The position numbers and the translations under genes were made by a program. From the NCBI GenBank assembly GCA_025455285.1, contig JALOMU010000100.1, positions 1 through 6,441 of the forward strand: 6,441 nucleotides of DNA, given 5' to 3'. The notes under the pieces were generated by a model. It was not told the DNA's origin. It ran no database searches and saw only the letters and a list, made by a program, of their open reading frames with translations. The stretch is from Flavihumibacter sp. (lineage in GTDB: Bacteria; Bacteroidota; Bacteroidia; Chitinophagales; Chitinophagaceae). Shown here piece by piece: positions 1 through 6,294 of this stretch (positions within the stretch are counted from its first letter, which is position 1; each line of letters opens with the position of its first letter).

Positions 1-1130
1 GGGTTGCCAGGAAAATGCCCGGTGAAGAAAGGTTCATTGAAGGTTACGTTCTTTACTCCCACAATCATTTTATCAGTCAGTTCAATGATCTTATCAACCA
101 GTAAAAAAGGATAGCGGTGCGGTAGGGTCTGTTCGATCTGCTGCGCAGTATAAATTGGAGGCTGGTTGCAATCATACACCGGAACATCCTTGAGGTGCCG
201 GTTCTTTTTGATGTACTGTTTGATCTTTTTAGCAAACTCCACATTGGTACTGTGACCCGGTCGGTTGGCGATGATCCTTGCCTTTACCGGATATCCGATC
301 AGGGCCAGGTCGCCCACCACATCCAGCAGTTTGTGCCGGGCAGGTTCATTCGGGAAACGAAGCTCCAGGTTGTTCAGATAACCTTCGTGCTTTACTTCCA
401 TTTTATCCCGGCCAAAGGATTTTGCAAGACGTTGCATTTCATCTTCGGTTACGGGCTTGTCTACTACCACGATGGCATTATTGATATCGCCTCCTTTGAT
501 AAGGTTGTTATCGAGCAACATCTCAAGTTCATGCAGGAATACAAAAGTCCGACATGGACCAATCTCCTTCACAAACTCCCGCATATTCTTGAGACCGGCG
601 TGTTGGGTGCCCAAAACCGGGCTATTAAAATCGATCAGGGTTGTAATCTGGTAATCCATGGATGGCATAGCCACCATTTCAACCCGCTTTTTCTCATCGT
701 AATGATAGATGTTCTCATCAATGCTGTACCAGGCTTTGGCAGCAGGCTGTTCCTGAACACCGACTTCCTGAAGAAGTTCTACAAAGGGCTGCGAACTGCC
801 ATCCATAATCGGAGTTTCAGGGCCATTGATTTCAATCAGCACATTGTCCACGCCCATACCTACCAGTGCCGCCAGCACATGCTCAACCGTGCTGACTCTT
901 GCACCATTGTCTTCCAGGGTCGTACCGCGAGAAGTGTCTGTAACAAGGTCACAATCCGCTTTAATGATTGGTTGGCCGGCCAGGTCTATCCGCTGAAACT
1001 GAATTCCAAATCCGGGTGCGGCAGGCCGAAAAGTCATGTCAACTTTGACACCGGTATGCAGGCCGGTTCCTGAAATACTGATCTCCGCTCCAACGGTATG
1101 CTGCTTATCGGGATTGAAATTTGCGTCCAT
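1..1130 (-). CDS. lpxC/fabZ: Bifunctional LpxC-FabZ fusion: UDP-3-O-acyl-GlcNAc deacetylase / 3-hydroxyacyl-ACP dehydratase (3' end cut by window)
   Basis: The reverse-strand frame opens at ATG 1130-1128 and stays open for 376 codons to the window edge. Residues 1 to about 312 are LpxC, the zinc deacetylase for the committed step of lipid A synthesis. Visible motifs are TVEHVLAAL with zinc His84 next to Glu83, [12 protein letters not shown] with zinc ligands His266 and Asp270, and RPGHSTN with catalytic His293. After a short linker a second domain begins near residue 325 with the FabZ signature [10 protein letters not shown] (from 337) and then FFTGHFPGN, containing catalytic His372. The window ends two bases into the following Pro codon, so the FabZ catalytic acid and the rest of the hot-dog fold lie outside. 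LpxC-FabZ fusions are a known Bacteroidota trait. The gene follows lpxD after 46 bp and has its own candidate -7 box. No Shine-Dalgarno is evident. The LpxC part looks fully active; the FabZ part is intact as far as it can be seen. Confidence 0.97.
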   Translation of the reverse strand, partial: MDANFNPDKQHTVGAEISISGTGLHTGVKVDMTFRPAAPGFGIQFQRIDLAGQPIIKADCDLVTDTSRGTTLEDNGARVSTVEHVLAALVGMGVDNVLIEINGPETPIMDGSSQPFVELLQEVGVQEQPAAKAWYSIDENIYHYDEKKRVEMVAMPSMDYQITTLIDFNSPVLGTQHAGLKNMREFVKEIGPCRTFVFLHELEMLLDNNLIKGGDINNAIVVVDKPVTEDEMQRLAKSFGRDKMEVKHEGYLNNLELRFPNEPARHKLLDVVGDLALIGYPVKARIIANRPGHSTNVEFAKKIKQYIKKNRHLKDVPVYDCNQPPIYTAQQIEQTLPHRYPFLLVDKIIELTDKMIVGVKNVTFNEPFFTGHFPGN

Positions 1131-1146
1131 ACTTAAAATTGAAGGG

Positions 1147-1154
1147 CAAATATA
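1147..1154 (-). promoter_or_regulatory. Candidate Bacteroidota -7 box (TATATTTG) upstream of lpxC/fabZ
   Basis: The minus strand reads TATATTTG, an exact match to the Bacteroidota TAnnTTTG -7 consensus, 16 nt upstream of the lpxC ATG and inside the 46-bp gap after lpxD. No good TTG is seen at the expected -33 distance. It may give lpxC-fabZ an extra promoter inside the operon with a leader of roughly 13 nt. Based on motif and position only. Confidence 0.45.
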
Positions 1155-1176
1155 ACGCATCAATCCAAAAGGGAAA

Positions 1177-2229
1177 TTAGAGATTCACCCGTTCTGCCAG
1201 CAATTGCTTTACGAGTTGCTCCAGTTCCTTCAGTCTTTTTTCAAGGTCAGGCAGATTACGGCTCAAGGCCTGGCTGCGCAAGGCACTGGTATAATCAAAG
1301 GCAGGAGATCCGGTTACTGCTGTATTGGGTTGTTTGATGGACTTGCTTACACCACTTTGTGCATTTATCTTGGTTCCATCGGCTATGCTGATATGTCCAA
1401 CAATGCCCGCTTGTCCGCCGATCATAACATTGTTCCCGATTTTGGTGCTGCCGCTTACACCGGCCTGCGCTGCGATTACTGTATTATTTCCTACTTCTAC
1501 ATTATGCGCTACCTGGATCAGGTTATCCAGCTTGGCACCACTGCGTATAATAGTTGAGCCGATCGTTGCACGATCAATGGTTGCATTTGCGCATATCTCA
1601 ACATAATCTTCCACAATTACATTACCGATCTGAGGTACTTTTTTAAAACTGCCATCTGCCTGGGGAGCAAATCCAAATCCATCACTGCCAATTACGGTTC
1701 CAGCATGTACATTGATATTTTTGCCAAGCTGGCAATCGTGATAAATTTTTACACCCGCATGGATGATGGTATTATCGCCAATGTGGACATTATTACCAAT
1801 AAAACTATTGGGGAATATTTTTACGTTATTACCAATTACTACATTTTCTCCTATGTAAACAAAAGCACCCAGGAAAACCTGTTCGCCGATTTTAGCCGAC
1901 TCGGCTACAAATACCGGTTCCTGTCGGCCAACGAGTTGCTGTGTTTTTAATTCCTGGTATTTGGATAACAACGTAGCAAAGGCAGTATAAGCATCCGGCA
2001 CTCTGATCAGTGCGGCTTTAACGGGCTGGCGGAGTTCCAGGTTTTCATTGATGATAACGATGGATGCGCTGGTAGTGTAAAGATGGTCTTCGTATTTGGG
2101 GTTGGCCAGGAAGGCCAGTTGTCCGGCTTTGGCTTCTTCGATTTTTCCAAATGATCCTACTGTAGCCTGAGCATCTCCTTCTACTTTGCCATTAATGAGT
2201 AGTGCGATTTGTGAAGCACTGAATTGCAT
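1177..2229 (-). CDS. lpxD: UDP-3-O-(3-hydroxyacyl)glucosamine N-acyltransferase LpxD
   Basis: Cytoplasmic acyltransferase that transfers a 3-hydroxyacyl chain from ACP to the free 2-amino group made by LpxC, the third step of lipid A synthesis. The 350-residue length is normal for the family. Residues 1 to about 100 form the N-terminal uridine-binding domain (starts [18 protein letters not shown]). Residues of about 105-300 are a left-handed beta helix of hexapeptide repeats (for example [13 protein letters not shown] and [13 protein letters not shown]). The catalytic histidine is His242 in [12 protein letters not shown], equivalent to E. coli His239, and the GSDGFGFAP loop (181-189) is typical. 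The C-terminus (about 315-348) is a charged amphipathic helix expected in the trimer. It starts 13 bp after the HD gene stop, so it is very likely co-transcribed, and it is followed by lpxC-fabZ, its biochemical predecessor. No Shine-Dalgarno is seen before the ATG. Confidence 0.96.
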   Translation of the reverse strand: MQFSASQIALLINGKVEGDAQATVGSFGKIEEAKAGQLAFLANPKYEDHLYTTSASIVIINENLELRQPVKAALIRVPDAYTAFATLLSKYQELKTQQLVGRQEPVFVAESAKIGEQVFLGAFVYIGENVVIGNNVKIFPNSFIGNNVHIGDNTIIHAGVKIYHDCQLGKNINVHAGTVIGSDGFGFAPQADGSFKKVPQIGNVIVEDYVEICANATIDRATIGSTIIRSGAKLDNLIQVAHNVEVGNNTVIAAQAGVSGSTKIGNNVMIGGQAGIVGHISIADGTKINAQSGVSKSIKQPNTAVTGSPAFDYTSALRSQALSRNLPDLEKRLKELEQLVKQLLAERVNL

Positions 2230-2242
2230 AGAATAATATATT

Positions 2243-3472
2243 TTATGTAGCCGATCCCGGATCTAAACAGCAAAAGTAGTATTTTTTAATAGGGCGGGAT
2301 AAATTGTGCTGAATAAGTGCATTATCTACTTCAGATATATCACGCACCGTCCCATTCTTGAAAAGTATACGGATCCTTTCTTCCTTTGGATCATACGTCG
2401 TGTTGCTGGTCTCTCCACTGAATACAAAATAGTCCAATTCTTCTTCTGAAAAGCCGGTCTGCTGCAACAGGTTTTGCCGGATGGCAGCCACTGAAGCTGG
2501 TTCCATGGGTTCTGCCTGTAACTTGACTTTCAACAATTTTCGGTTGATCAACATCCTGCAGAGGGTGGATAATACCTTATCAGGATGGTGACTCCAGGTT
2601 TTTACAGCAGCCATCAGGTCGTAATCATCCAACTGGCAAAAAGCATCCAGCCGATCGCCTTCCAACGGGACTGGAGTCTGTTGATGGAGGAAAAGTTCCA
2701 GCACGGGAGAGGGAATTGGCAGGTTGGTGCCCGATTGGAGCAAATGCTTGGCCCGACGAATACTATTCACCAGCATTTTTTCTGCTCCCAATACAGTTTT
2801 GTGGAGGTAAACCTGCCAGTACATGAGGCGCCGTGCGACCAGGAATTTCTCTATGGAGAAAATTCCTTTTTCTTCCACCATCAGCTCACCATCCTTTACT
2901 GTCAGCATTTTGATAATCCGATCATAACCTATCACGCCTTCAGATACACCGGTGAAGAAACTGTCGCGGGTCAGATAATCCATCCGGTCTACATCCAATT
3001 GTCCGGATACGAGTTGATGCAGGAATGGTTTTTCGTAGGTGTTGCTGAAAATCTGAATGGCGGTATCCAGCGCACCCCCATTTTCCTTGTTCAGCACTTG
3101 CATGATCTGCAGGCTGATGCTTTCATGGTGCACGCCTTCAATCAGGGTATGCTCGAGTGCATGAGAAAAAGGACCGTGACCGATATCATGCAACAGGATC
3201 GCAATTTTGGCGGCCAGCTCTTCTTCGGGTGTAATTGCCACACCTTTGCTTCTTAGTTCCTGCAGGGCATTACACATCAGGTGATAGGCACCGAGCGAAT
3301 GGTGAAGCCTGCTGTGAACAGCTCCCGGATACACCAGGTGCGCGAAAGCCATTTGCTGGATCCTGCGCAGCCGCTGGTAATAAGGATGGCCAATTACCTT
3401 AAACACCAGGGGGTGATCAATGGTGATAAAGCCATACACCGGGTCATTGATGATTTTTCTCCGTTCCGCCAT
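2243..3472 (-). CDS. HD-domain phosphohydrolase (COG1078/YwfO-SAMHD1-like)
   Basis: 409-residue soluble protein of the HD family that includes SAMHD1 and bacterial dNTP triphosphohydrolases; the expected reaction is metal-dependent hydrolysis of a nucleoside triphosphate or related phosphoester, but the substrate cannot be read from sequence. The metal site is complete: His58 in RLHHSLG, His95-Asp96 in LLHDIGHGPFSH, His115/His116 and Glu117 in HHES, and Asp162 in QLDVDRMDYLTRDSF. The N-terminal DPVYGFITIDHPL (10-22) and YYQRLRRIQQ (31-40) segments are typical of the group. The C-terminal third (about 210-409) is a less conserved accessory region. ATG 3472-3470 is the natural start because the conserved N-terminus follows within ten residues. 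It heads the minus-strand group with lpxD 13 bp downstream, an arrangement often seen in Bacteroidota. Its role in lipid A synthesis is unknown and it may be only a passenger. Family confident, substrate not. Confidence 0.9.
   Translation of the reverse strand: MAERRKIINDPVYGFITIDHPLVFKVIGHPYYQRLRRIQQMAFAHLVYPGAVHSRLHHSLGAYHLMCNALQELRSKGVAITPEEELAAKIAILLHDIGHGPFSHALEHTLIEGVHHESISLQIMQVLNKENGGALDTAIQIFSNTYEKPFLHQLVSGQLDVDRMDYLTRDSFFTGVSEGVIGYDRIIKMLTVKDGELMVEEKGIFSIEKFLVARRLMYWQVYLHKTVLGAEKMLVNSIRRAKHLLQSGTNLPIPSPVLELFLHQQTPVPLEGDRLDAFCQLDDYDLMAAVKTWSHHPDKVLSTLCRMLINRKLLKVKLQAEPMEPASVAAIRQNLLQQTGFSEEELDYFVFSGETSNTTYDPKEERIRILFKNGTVRDISEVDNALIQHNLSRPIKKYYFCCLDPGSAT
2271..2278 (-). promoter_or_regulatory. 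Candidate -7 box (TACTTTTG) for lpxD inside the end of the HD gene
   Basis: The minus strand reads TACTTTTG, matching TAnnTTTG, 41 nt upstream of the lpxD ATG. It lies within the last codons of the HD gene, where it encodes part of a Tyr-Tyr-Phe-Cys-Cys stretch, so coding use could explain it. The same octamer lies at nearly the same distance (40 nt) before the HD gene. There is no clear -33 element. Weak evidence for an internal promoter. Confidence 0.3.
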
Positions 3473-3508
3473 TCCTTGCTTTATTTGTTAAATTCTTCTA
3501 ATAGCTAG

Positions 3509-3529
3509 CCGGCAAAAGTACGAAGCCGG
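3509..3529. repeat. Small inverted repeat CCGGC-N11-GCCGG around the HD-gene -7 box
   Basis: The bases at 3509-3513 (CCGGC) and 3525-3529 (GCCGG) are perfect inverted copies with an 11-nt spacer. They bracket the -7 box of the HD gene. AGCCGG also occurs as a direct repeat at 3507-3512 and 3524-3529. A dyad over a promoter may be an operator, but a 5-bp arm is short and could be chance. It lies upstream of the predicted porX transcript, so for porX it would act as DNA rather than RNA. Confidence 0.25.
3513..3520 (-). promoter_or_regulatory. Candidate -7 box (TACTTTTG) of the HD-lpxD-lpxC/fabZ group
   Basis: The minus strand reads TACTTTTG, an exact TAnnTTTG match, 40 nt upstream of the HD-gene ATG and within the 80-bp divergent gap. 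No TTG is found at the usual -33 spacing; that position is taken by the porX -7 box. It is the only exact match in the gap pointing left, so it is the likely main promoter of the group. Confidence 0.5.
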
Positions 3530-3539
3530 AGAGATAAAT

Positions 3540-3547
3540 TACATTTG
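3540..3547 (+). promoter_or_regulatory. Candidate -7 box (TACATTTG) of porX
   Basis: TACATTTG matches TAnnTTTG exactly and ends 5 nt before the porX ATG at 3553. If initiation occurs the usual few bases downstream, the transcript starts at about 3550-3553 and is nearly leaderless. The porX start cannot move far downstream, because the first strand of its receiver domain begins within five residues. There is no clear -33 TTG. Confidence 0.5.
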
Positions 3548-3552
3548 AGTCT

Positions 3553-5109
3553 ATGCCAATAGCCAACATACTCTGGGTGGATGATGAAATGGAAAGTCTG
3601 CAATCGCAGAAACTCTTCCTTGAAAACAAAGGTTATGCCGTACACACGCTTGCCAATGGATTTGATGCGATTGAATATGTTAAGGAACATCTGGTTGATG
3701 TAGTGTTGCTGGATGAGAGTATGCCGGGTATCACCGGACTTGAAACGCTGGCTAAGATCAAAGAAATCAATCAACAGGTGCCGGTAGTGATGATCACTAA
3801 GAATGAAACGGAAAACCTGATGGATGATGCGATTGGCTCGCAGATCAGTGATTATCTAATTAAACCGGTGAATCCCAACCAGGTACTGCTGAGCCTGAAA
3901 AAAATATTGGATAATAGAAGACTGGTAGCAGAAAAAACAACTTCTGCCTATCAGCAACAGTTTCGTGATTTATTTATGGCCCTCAACAGTAATCCGGACT
4001 ACAACGAATGGATGGATATTTATAAAAAATTAGTGTACTGGGAACTGGAGATGGAGAAAAGTGATAGTCCGGAGATGCAGGAAATTTTTCTTTCTCAAAA
4101 GAAAGAAGCCAACAATGAGTTTTGCAAATTCATCGCCAAAAATTATCTAAGCTGGGTACATCCTAAATCAAGCGATGCGCCGATCATGAGCAACACTGTT
4201 TTTCAGTTTAAGGTGTTGCCGCACCTGGAACCGGGAGTGCCAACCTTTTTCATTTTGATTGACAACCTGCGCTTTGACCAGTGGAAGGCGATTCAGCCAA
4301 TTTTTGCCAATTATTTCCGGATACTGGAAGAGGATACGTTTTACAGCATATTGCCTACTGCTACACAGTATGCCAGGAATGCAATTTTCGCGGGGCTAAT
4401 GCCATCAGAGATTGAAAAATCCTTTCCGGATTTATGGAAAAACGATGAAGAGGAAGGGGGAAAAAATCTGCAGGAGGAAGTTTTTTTTAAAGGGCAGTTA
4501 AAGCGATTAAAGAAAGACAATATCAAATACAGTTATATCAAGGTGGTGAATCACCAGGCGGGTAATGAATTGGTGAGCAATGTTCATAATTTGCTTAGCA
4601 ACGACCTGAATGTGATCGTCTACAATTTTGTGGATATGCTAAGTCATGCCAGAACGGAAATGGAAGTGTTAAAGGAACTGGCCAGCGATGAGATCAGTTA
4701 TCGCAGTATTACAACCAGTTGGTTTGAACACTCTCCCCTGTTTCAGGCACTGAAAAAAATTGCAGGTAAAAAAATTAACCTGATCCTGGCTACGGATCAT
4801 GGGTCCGTGCGTGTAAATACCCCTCATAAAGTGGTGGGTGATAAACAGACGACTACCAACCTTCGCTATAAACATGGGCGTAACCTGAATTATGAATCCA
4901 AGGAAGTGCTGGCATTTCGGGATCCGAAGGAAGCAGGATTGCCGGTACCTACGGTGAATTCATCTTTCATTTTTGCCAAGGAGGATGGCTATCTCTGTTA
5001 TCCGAATAATTACAATCATTACGTAAATTATTATCGTAATACATTCCAGCACGGTGGCGTAAGTATGGAGGAAATGATCGTGCCTGTGATCAAAATGTGC
5101 AGTAAATAG
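3553..5109 (+). CDS. porX: PorX: response regulator with REC and PglZ (alkaline-phosphatase-like) domains, type IX secretion regulator
   Basis: 518-residue two-domain protein. Residues 1 to about 120 are a receiver domain: acidic pair Asp10/Asp11, phospho-acceptor Asp54 in LLDESMPG, Thr82, and Lys104 in YLIKP. Residues of about 125-205 are a helical linker. The rest is a PglZ domain of the alkaline phosphatase superfamily with a full set of likely zinc ligands: Asp237 (ILIDNLRFDQW), Thr271 (LPTATQYARN), Asp361 and His365 (FVDMLSHAR), Asp415-His416 (ATDHGS) and His500 (QHGGVS). In Porphyromonas and Flavobacterium, PorX is phosphorylated by the sensor PorY and needed for type IX secretion gene expression. 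Its PglZ domain has been reported to be a phosphodiesterase acting on cyclic and linear oligonucleotides (recalled from literature). No porY is in the window, as expected since the pair is usually unlinked. It has no DNA-binding helix-turn-helix that I can see. It is divergent from the HD-lpx group and heads the plus-strand group. Confidence 0.95.
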   Translation: MPIANILWVDDEMESLQSQKLFLENKGYAVHTLANGFDAIEYVKEHLVDVVLLDESMPGITGLETLAKIKEINQQVPVVMITKNETENLMDDAIGSQISDYLIKPVNPNQVLLSLKKILDNRRLVAEKTTSAYQQQFRDLFMALNSNPDYNEWMDIYKKLVYWELEMEKSDSPEMQEIFLSQKKEANNEFCKFIAKNYLSWVHPKSSDAPIMSNTVFQFKVLPHLEPGVPTFFILIDNLRFDQWKAIQPIFANYFRILEEDTFYSILPTATQYARNAIFAGLMPSEIEKSFPDLWKNDEEEGGKNLQEEVFFKGQLKRLKKDNIKYSYIKVVNHQAGNELVSNVHNLLSNDLNVIVYNFVDMLSHARTEMEVLKELASDEISYRSITTSWFEHSPLFQALKKIAGKKINLILATDHGSVRVNTPHKVVGDKQTTTNLRYKHGRNLNYESKEVLAFRDPKEAGLPVPTVNSSFIFAKEDGYLCYPNNYNHYVNYYRNTFQHGGVSMEEMIVPVIKMCSK

Positions 5110-5132
5110 GGGGTTCGGCCAGCAGGTTTCGG

Positions 5133-5140
5133 TATTTTTG
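5133..5140 (+). promoter_or_regulatory. Candidate -7 box (TATTTTTG) between porX and the small hypothetical gene
   Basis: TATTTTTG matches TAnnTTTG exactly and ends 15 nt before the ATG at 5156, in the 46-bp gap after the porX stop. No convincing -33 TTG is seen. It would let the downstream genes be transcribed independently of porX. It overlaps the possible TTG start at 5138, which argues against that upstream start. Confidence 0.4.
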
Positions 5141-5155
5141 TACTTTGACAGGTAT

Positions 5156-5461
5156 ATGAAGTACACACAGGCTACATTAAACAAGATTGAACAGGTGCTG
5201 GAAGAAGCAGGGTATATTGTTCGAATGGAACGCGGTACCTTCCAGAGCGGTTATTGTATCCTTGAACAGAAGAAGGTGGTGGTCCTGAATAAATTCCTGC
5301 AATTGGAGGGAAAGATCAATACCATGATGGATCTGGTTCCGCAATTACAGGTGAATCCGGAGGAATTGAGTCCGGAAGCCAAAAAAACCTACTTTGATAT
5401 TATTGAAAGGCACCGCCTTGCTGCCTCCGATGATGCAGCCACTGATTCCAATCAAGCTTAA
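5156..5461 (+). CDS. Small conserved-type hypothetical protein (101 aa)
   Basis: Function not recognised. I have the impression of similar small proteins near MBL-fold genes in other Bacteroidota, but cannot verify it here. The start is placed at ATG 5156; a TTG at 5138 would add six residues (MYFDRY) but lies on the candidate promoter box. Visible structure: a helix at residues 1-18 (MKYTQATLNKIEQVLEEAG), then alternating short strands at about 19-46 (YIVRMERGTF, GYCILEQ, KVVVLNKF), then a helix (about 50-64) and another (about 72-90), ending in an acidic/polar low-complexity tail (SDDAATDSNQA). It has no signal peptide or membrane segment, so it is probably cytoplasmic. A single cysteine (Cys34) and no metal motif are seen. 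The compact alpha-beta pattern suggests a binding or adaptor protein rather than an enzyme. It follows porX by 46 bp and its TAA stop lies 9 nt before the earliest proposed start of the next gene. Confidence 0.8.
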   Translation: MKYTQATLNKIEQVLEEAGYIVRMERGTFQSGYCILEQKKVVVLNKFLQLEGKINTMMDLVPQLQVNPEELSPEAKKTYFDIIERHRLAASDDAATDSNQA

Positions 5462-5470
5462 GATTTCCTC

Positions 5471-6244
5471 CTGTCTACTCCCATAACCATAACATTTTTA
5501 GGAACCGGTACCAGCAGTGGGGTGCCGATGATCGCCTGCGATTGCGAGGTATGCCGCTCAATTGATTCAAGAGATAACCGACTGCGCTCAAGTATCCTGG
5601 TGCAATCGGCCACAACTACACTGGTGGTAGATTCCACGCCGGATTTCCGATACCAGATGTTAAGGGCAAGGGTAAGTAAGCTGGATGCAATTGTTTTCAC
5701 ACATCCACATAAGGATCATATAGCCGGACTTGATGATGTTCGGGCCTATAATTATTTTTCTCAGCAGCCGATGCAGATCTATGCGAATGAGATGACCCAG
5801 ATGAATATCATCCGGGAGTTTCCTTATGCATTTACGGAGACCAGGTATCCTGGCGTGCCGGAGATTCAGATCAACCAGATTGATATGGATTCATTTACAG
5901 TAGGCGATATAACGGTTACGCCTATCCTGGTTTGGCATATGCGGATGCCGGTACTTGGTTTCAGGTTTGGCAATTTTACCTATATCACCGATGCCAACCG
6001 GATTGATCCGGATGAAATGGACAAGATCCGCGGCAGCAGTCACCTGGTGCTGAATGCACTGCGACATGAAAAACACATTTCTCATTTTACTTTATCAGAG
6101 GCTGTTGCGGTAGTACAGGAACTTAAAGTTCCCAATGCCTATTTTACGCATATCAGTCACCAGTTGGGACTGCACGAACTCATCAATGCCAGTTTGCCCG
6201 CTGGAATCCAACTTGCCTATGATGGGTTAAGAATACAGGCATAA
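5471..6244 (+). CDS. PhnP-like metallo-beta-lactamase-fold hydrolase with atypical start codon
   Basis: COG1235-type MBL-fold metal-dependent hydrolase, probably a cytoplasmic phosphodiesterase or related hydrolase; substrate unknown. Numbering from CTG 5471 (257 residues): first strand ITITFLGTGTSSGVP (5-19), a CxCxxC knuckle (Cys23, Cys25, Cys28) like the extra structural zinc site of PhnP, metal motif THPHKDH (His78, His80, Asp82, His83), VWH (His156), TYITDAN (Asp174) and THISHQLG (His227, His230). All expected metal ligands are present. The frame is open from the stop of the previous gene, but no ATG, GTG or TTG precedes the conserved first strand. GTG 5522 would remove that strand and the GTGTSSG loop. 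CTG 5471 and ATA 5483 are the candidates; I use CTG, without strong preference. No phn genes are nearby, so a phosphonate role is unsupported. Confidence 0.9.
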   Translation: MSTPITITFLGTGTSSGVPMIACDCEVCRSIDSRDNRLRSSILVQSATTTLVVDSTPDFRYQMLRARVSKLDAIVFTHPHKDHIAGLDDVRAYNYFSQQPMQIYANEMTQMNIIREFPYAFTETRYPGVPEIQINQIDMDSFTVGDITVTPILVWHMRMPVLGFRFGNFTYITDANRIDPDEMDKIRGSSHLVLNALRHEKHISHFTLSEAVAVVQELKVPNAYFTHISHQLGLHELINASLPAGIQLAYDGLRIQA

Positions 6245-6260
6245 AACCGTTTTTTCACGC

Positions 6261-6290
6261 TTGACCTGGCTTGTTTTAAGTAGTAGGTTG
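6261..6290 (+). promoter_or_regulatory. Possible promoter for the downstream membrane protein gene
   Basis: TTG at 6261-6263 is followed after 20 nt by TAGGTTG at 6284-6290, which resembles the Bacteroidota pair TTG / TAnnTTTG but lacks one T in the -7 box. It ends 4 nt before the ATG at 6295. Imperfect, so weak. Confidence 0.2.
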
Positions 6291-6294
6291 TGGT

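Noticed and set aside
195..1073. Long open frame on the plus strand (292 codons)
   Set aside because: It lies wholly antisense to lpxC/fabZ, whose reverse-strand translation carries all LpxC catalytic motifs. The plus-strand product is rich in Phe, His and Cys and shows no family motif.
1777..1860. Repeated short AT-rich units in lpxD that look like a tandem repeat
   Set aside because: They are the coding signature of LpxD hexapeptide repeats (IGNNV-type) rather than a DNA-level repeat.
1204..1950. Several plus-strand open frames across lpxD
   Set aside because: They mirror the hexapeptide repeats of lpxD and have no motif of their own.
2585..3256. Plus-strand open frame of 223 codons
   Set aside because: Antisense to the HD gene, which has the full HD metal motif. 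No recognisable domain in the plus-strand product.
3505..3774. Minus-strand open frame of 89 codons over the start of porX
   Set aside because: It is antisense to the PorX receiver domain and runs through the divergent promoter region; no family likeness.
5138..5155. TTG 5138 as the start of the small hypothetical protein
   Set aside because: It overlaps the TATTTTTG promoter box, and ATG 5156 gives a natural N-terminus (MKYTQATLNK).
5522..5524. GTG 5522 as the start of the MBL-fold protein
   Set aside because: It would delete the conserved first strand and the GTGTSSG loop, which are encoded in frame just upstream.
6241..6257. Terminator after the MBL gene (AAAACCGTTTTTT)
   Set aside because: The possible stem is only four A-T pairs with a 3-nt loop, too weak to call a terminator although a T run follows.
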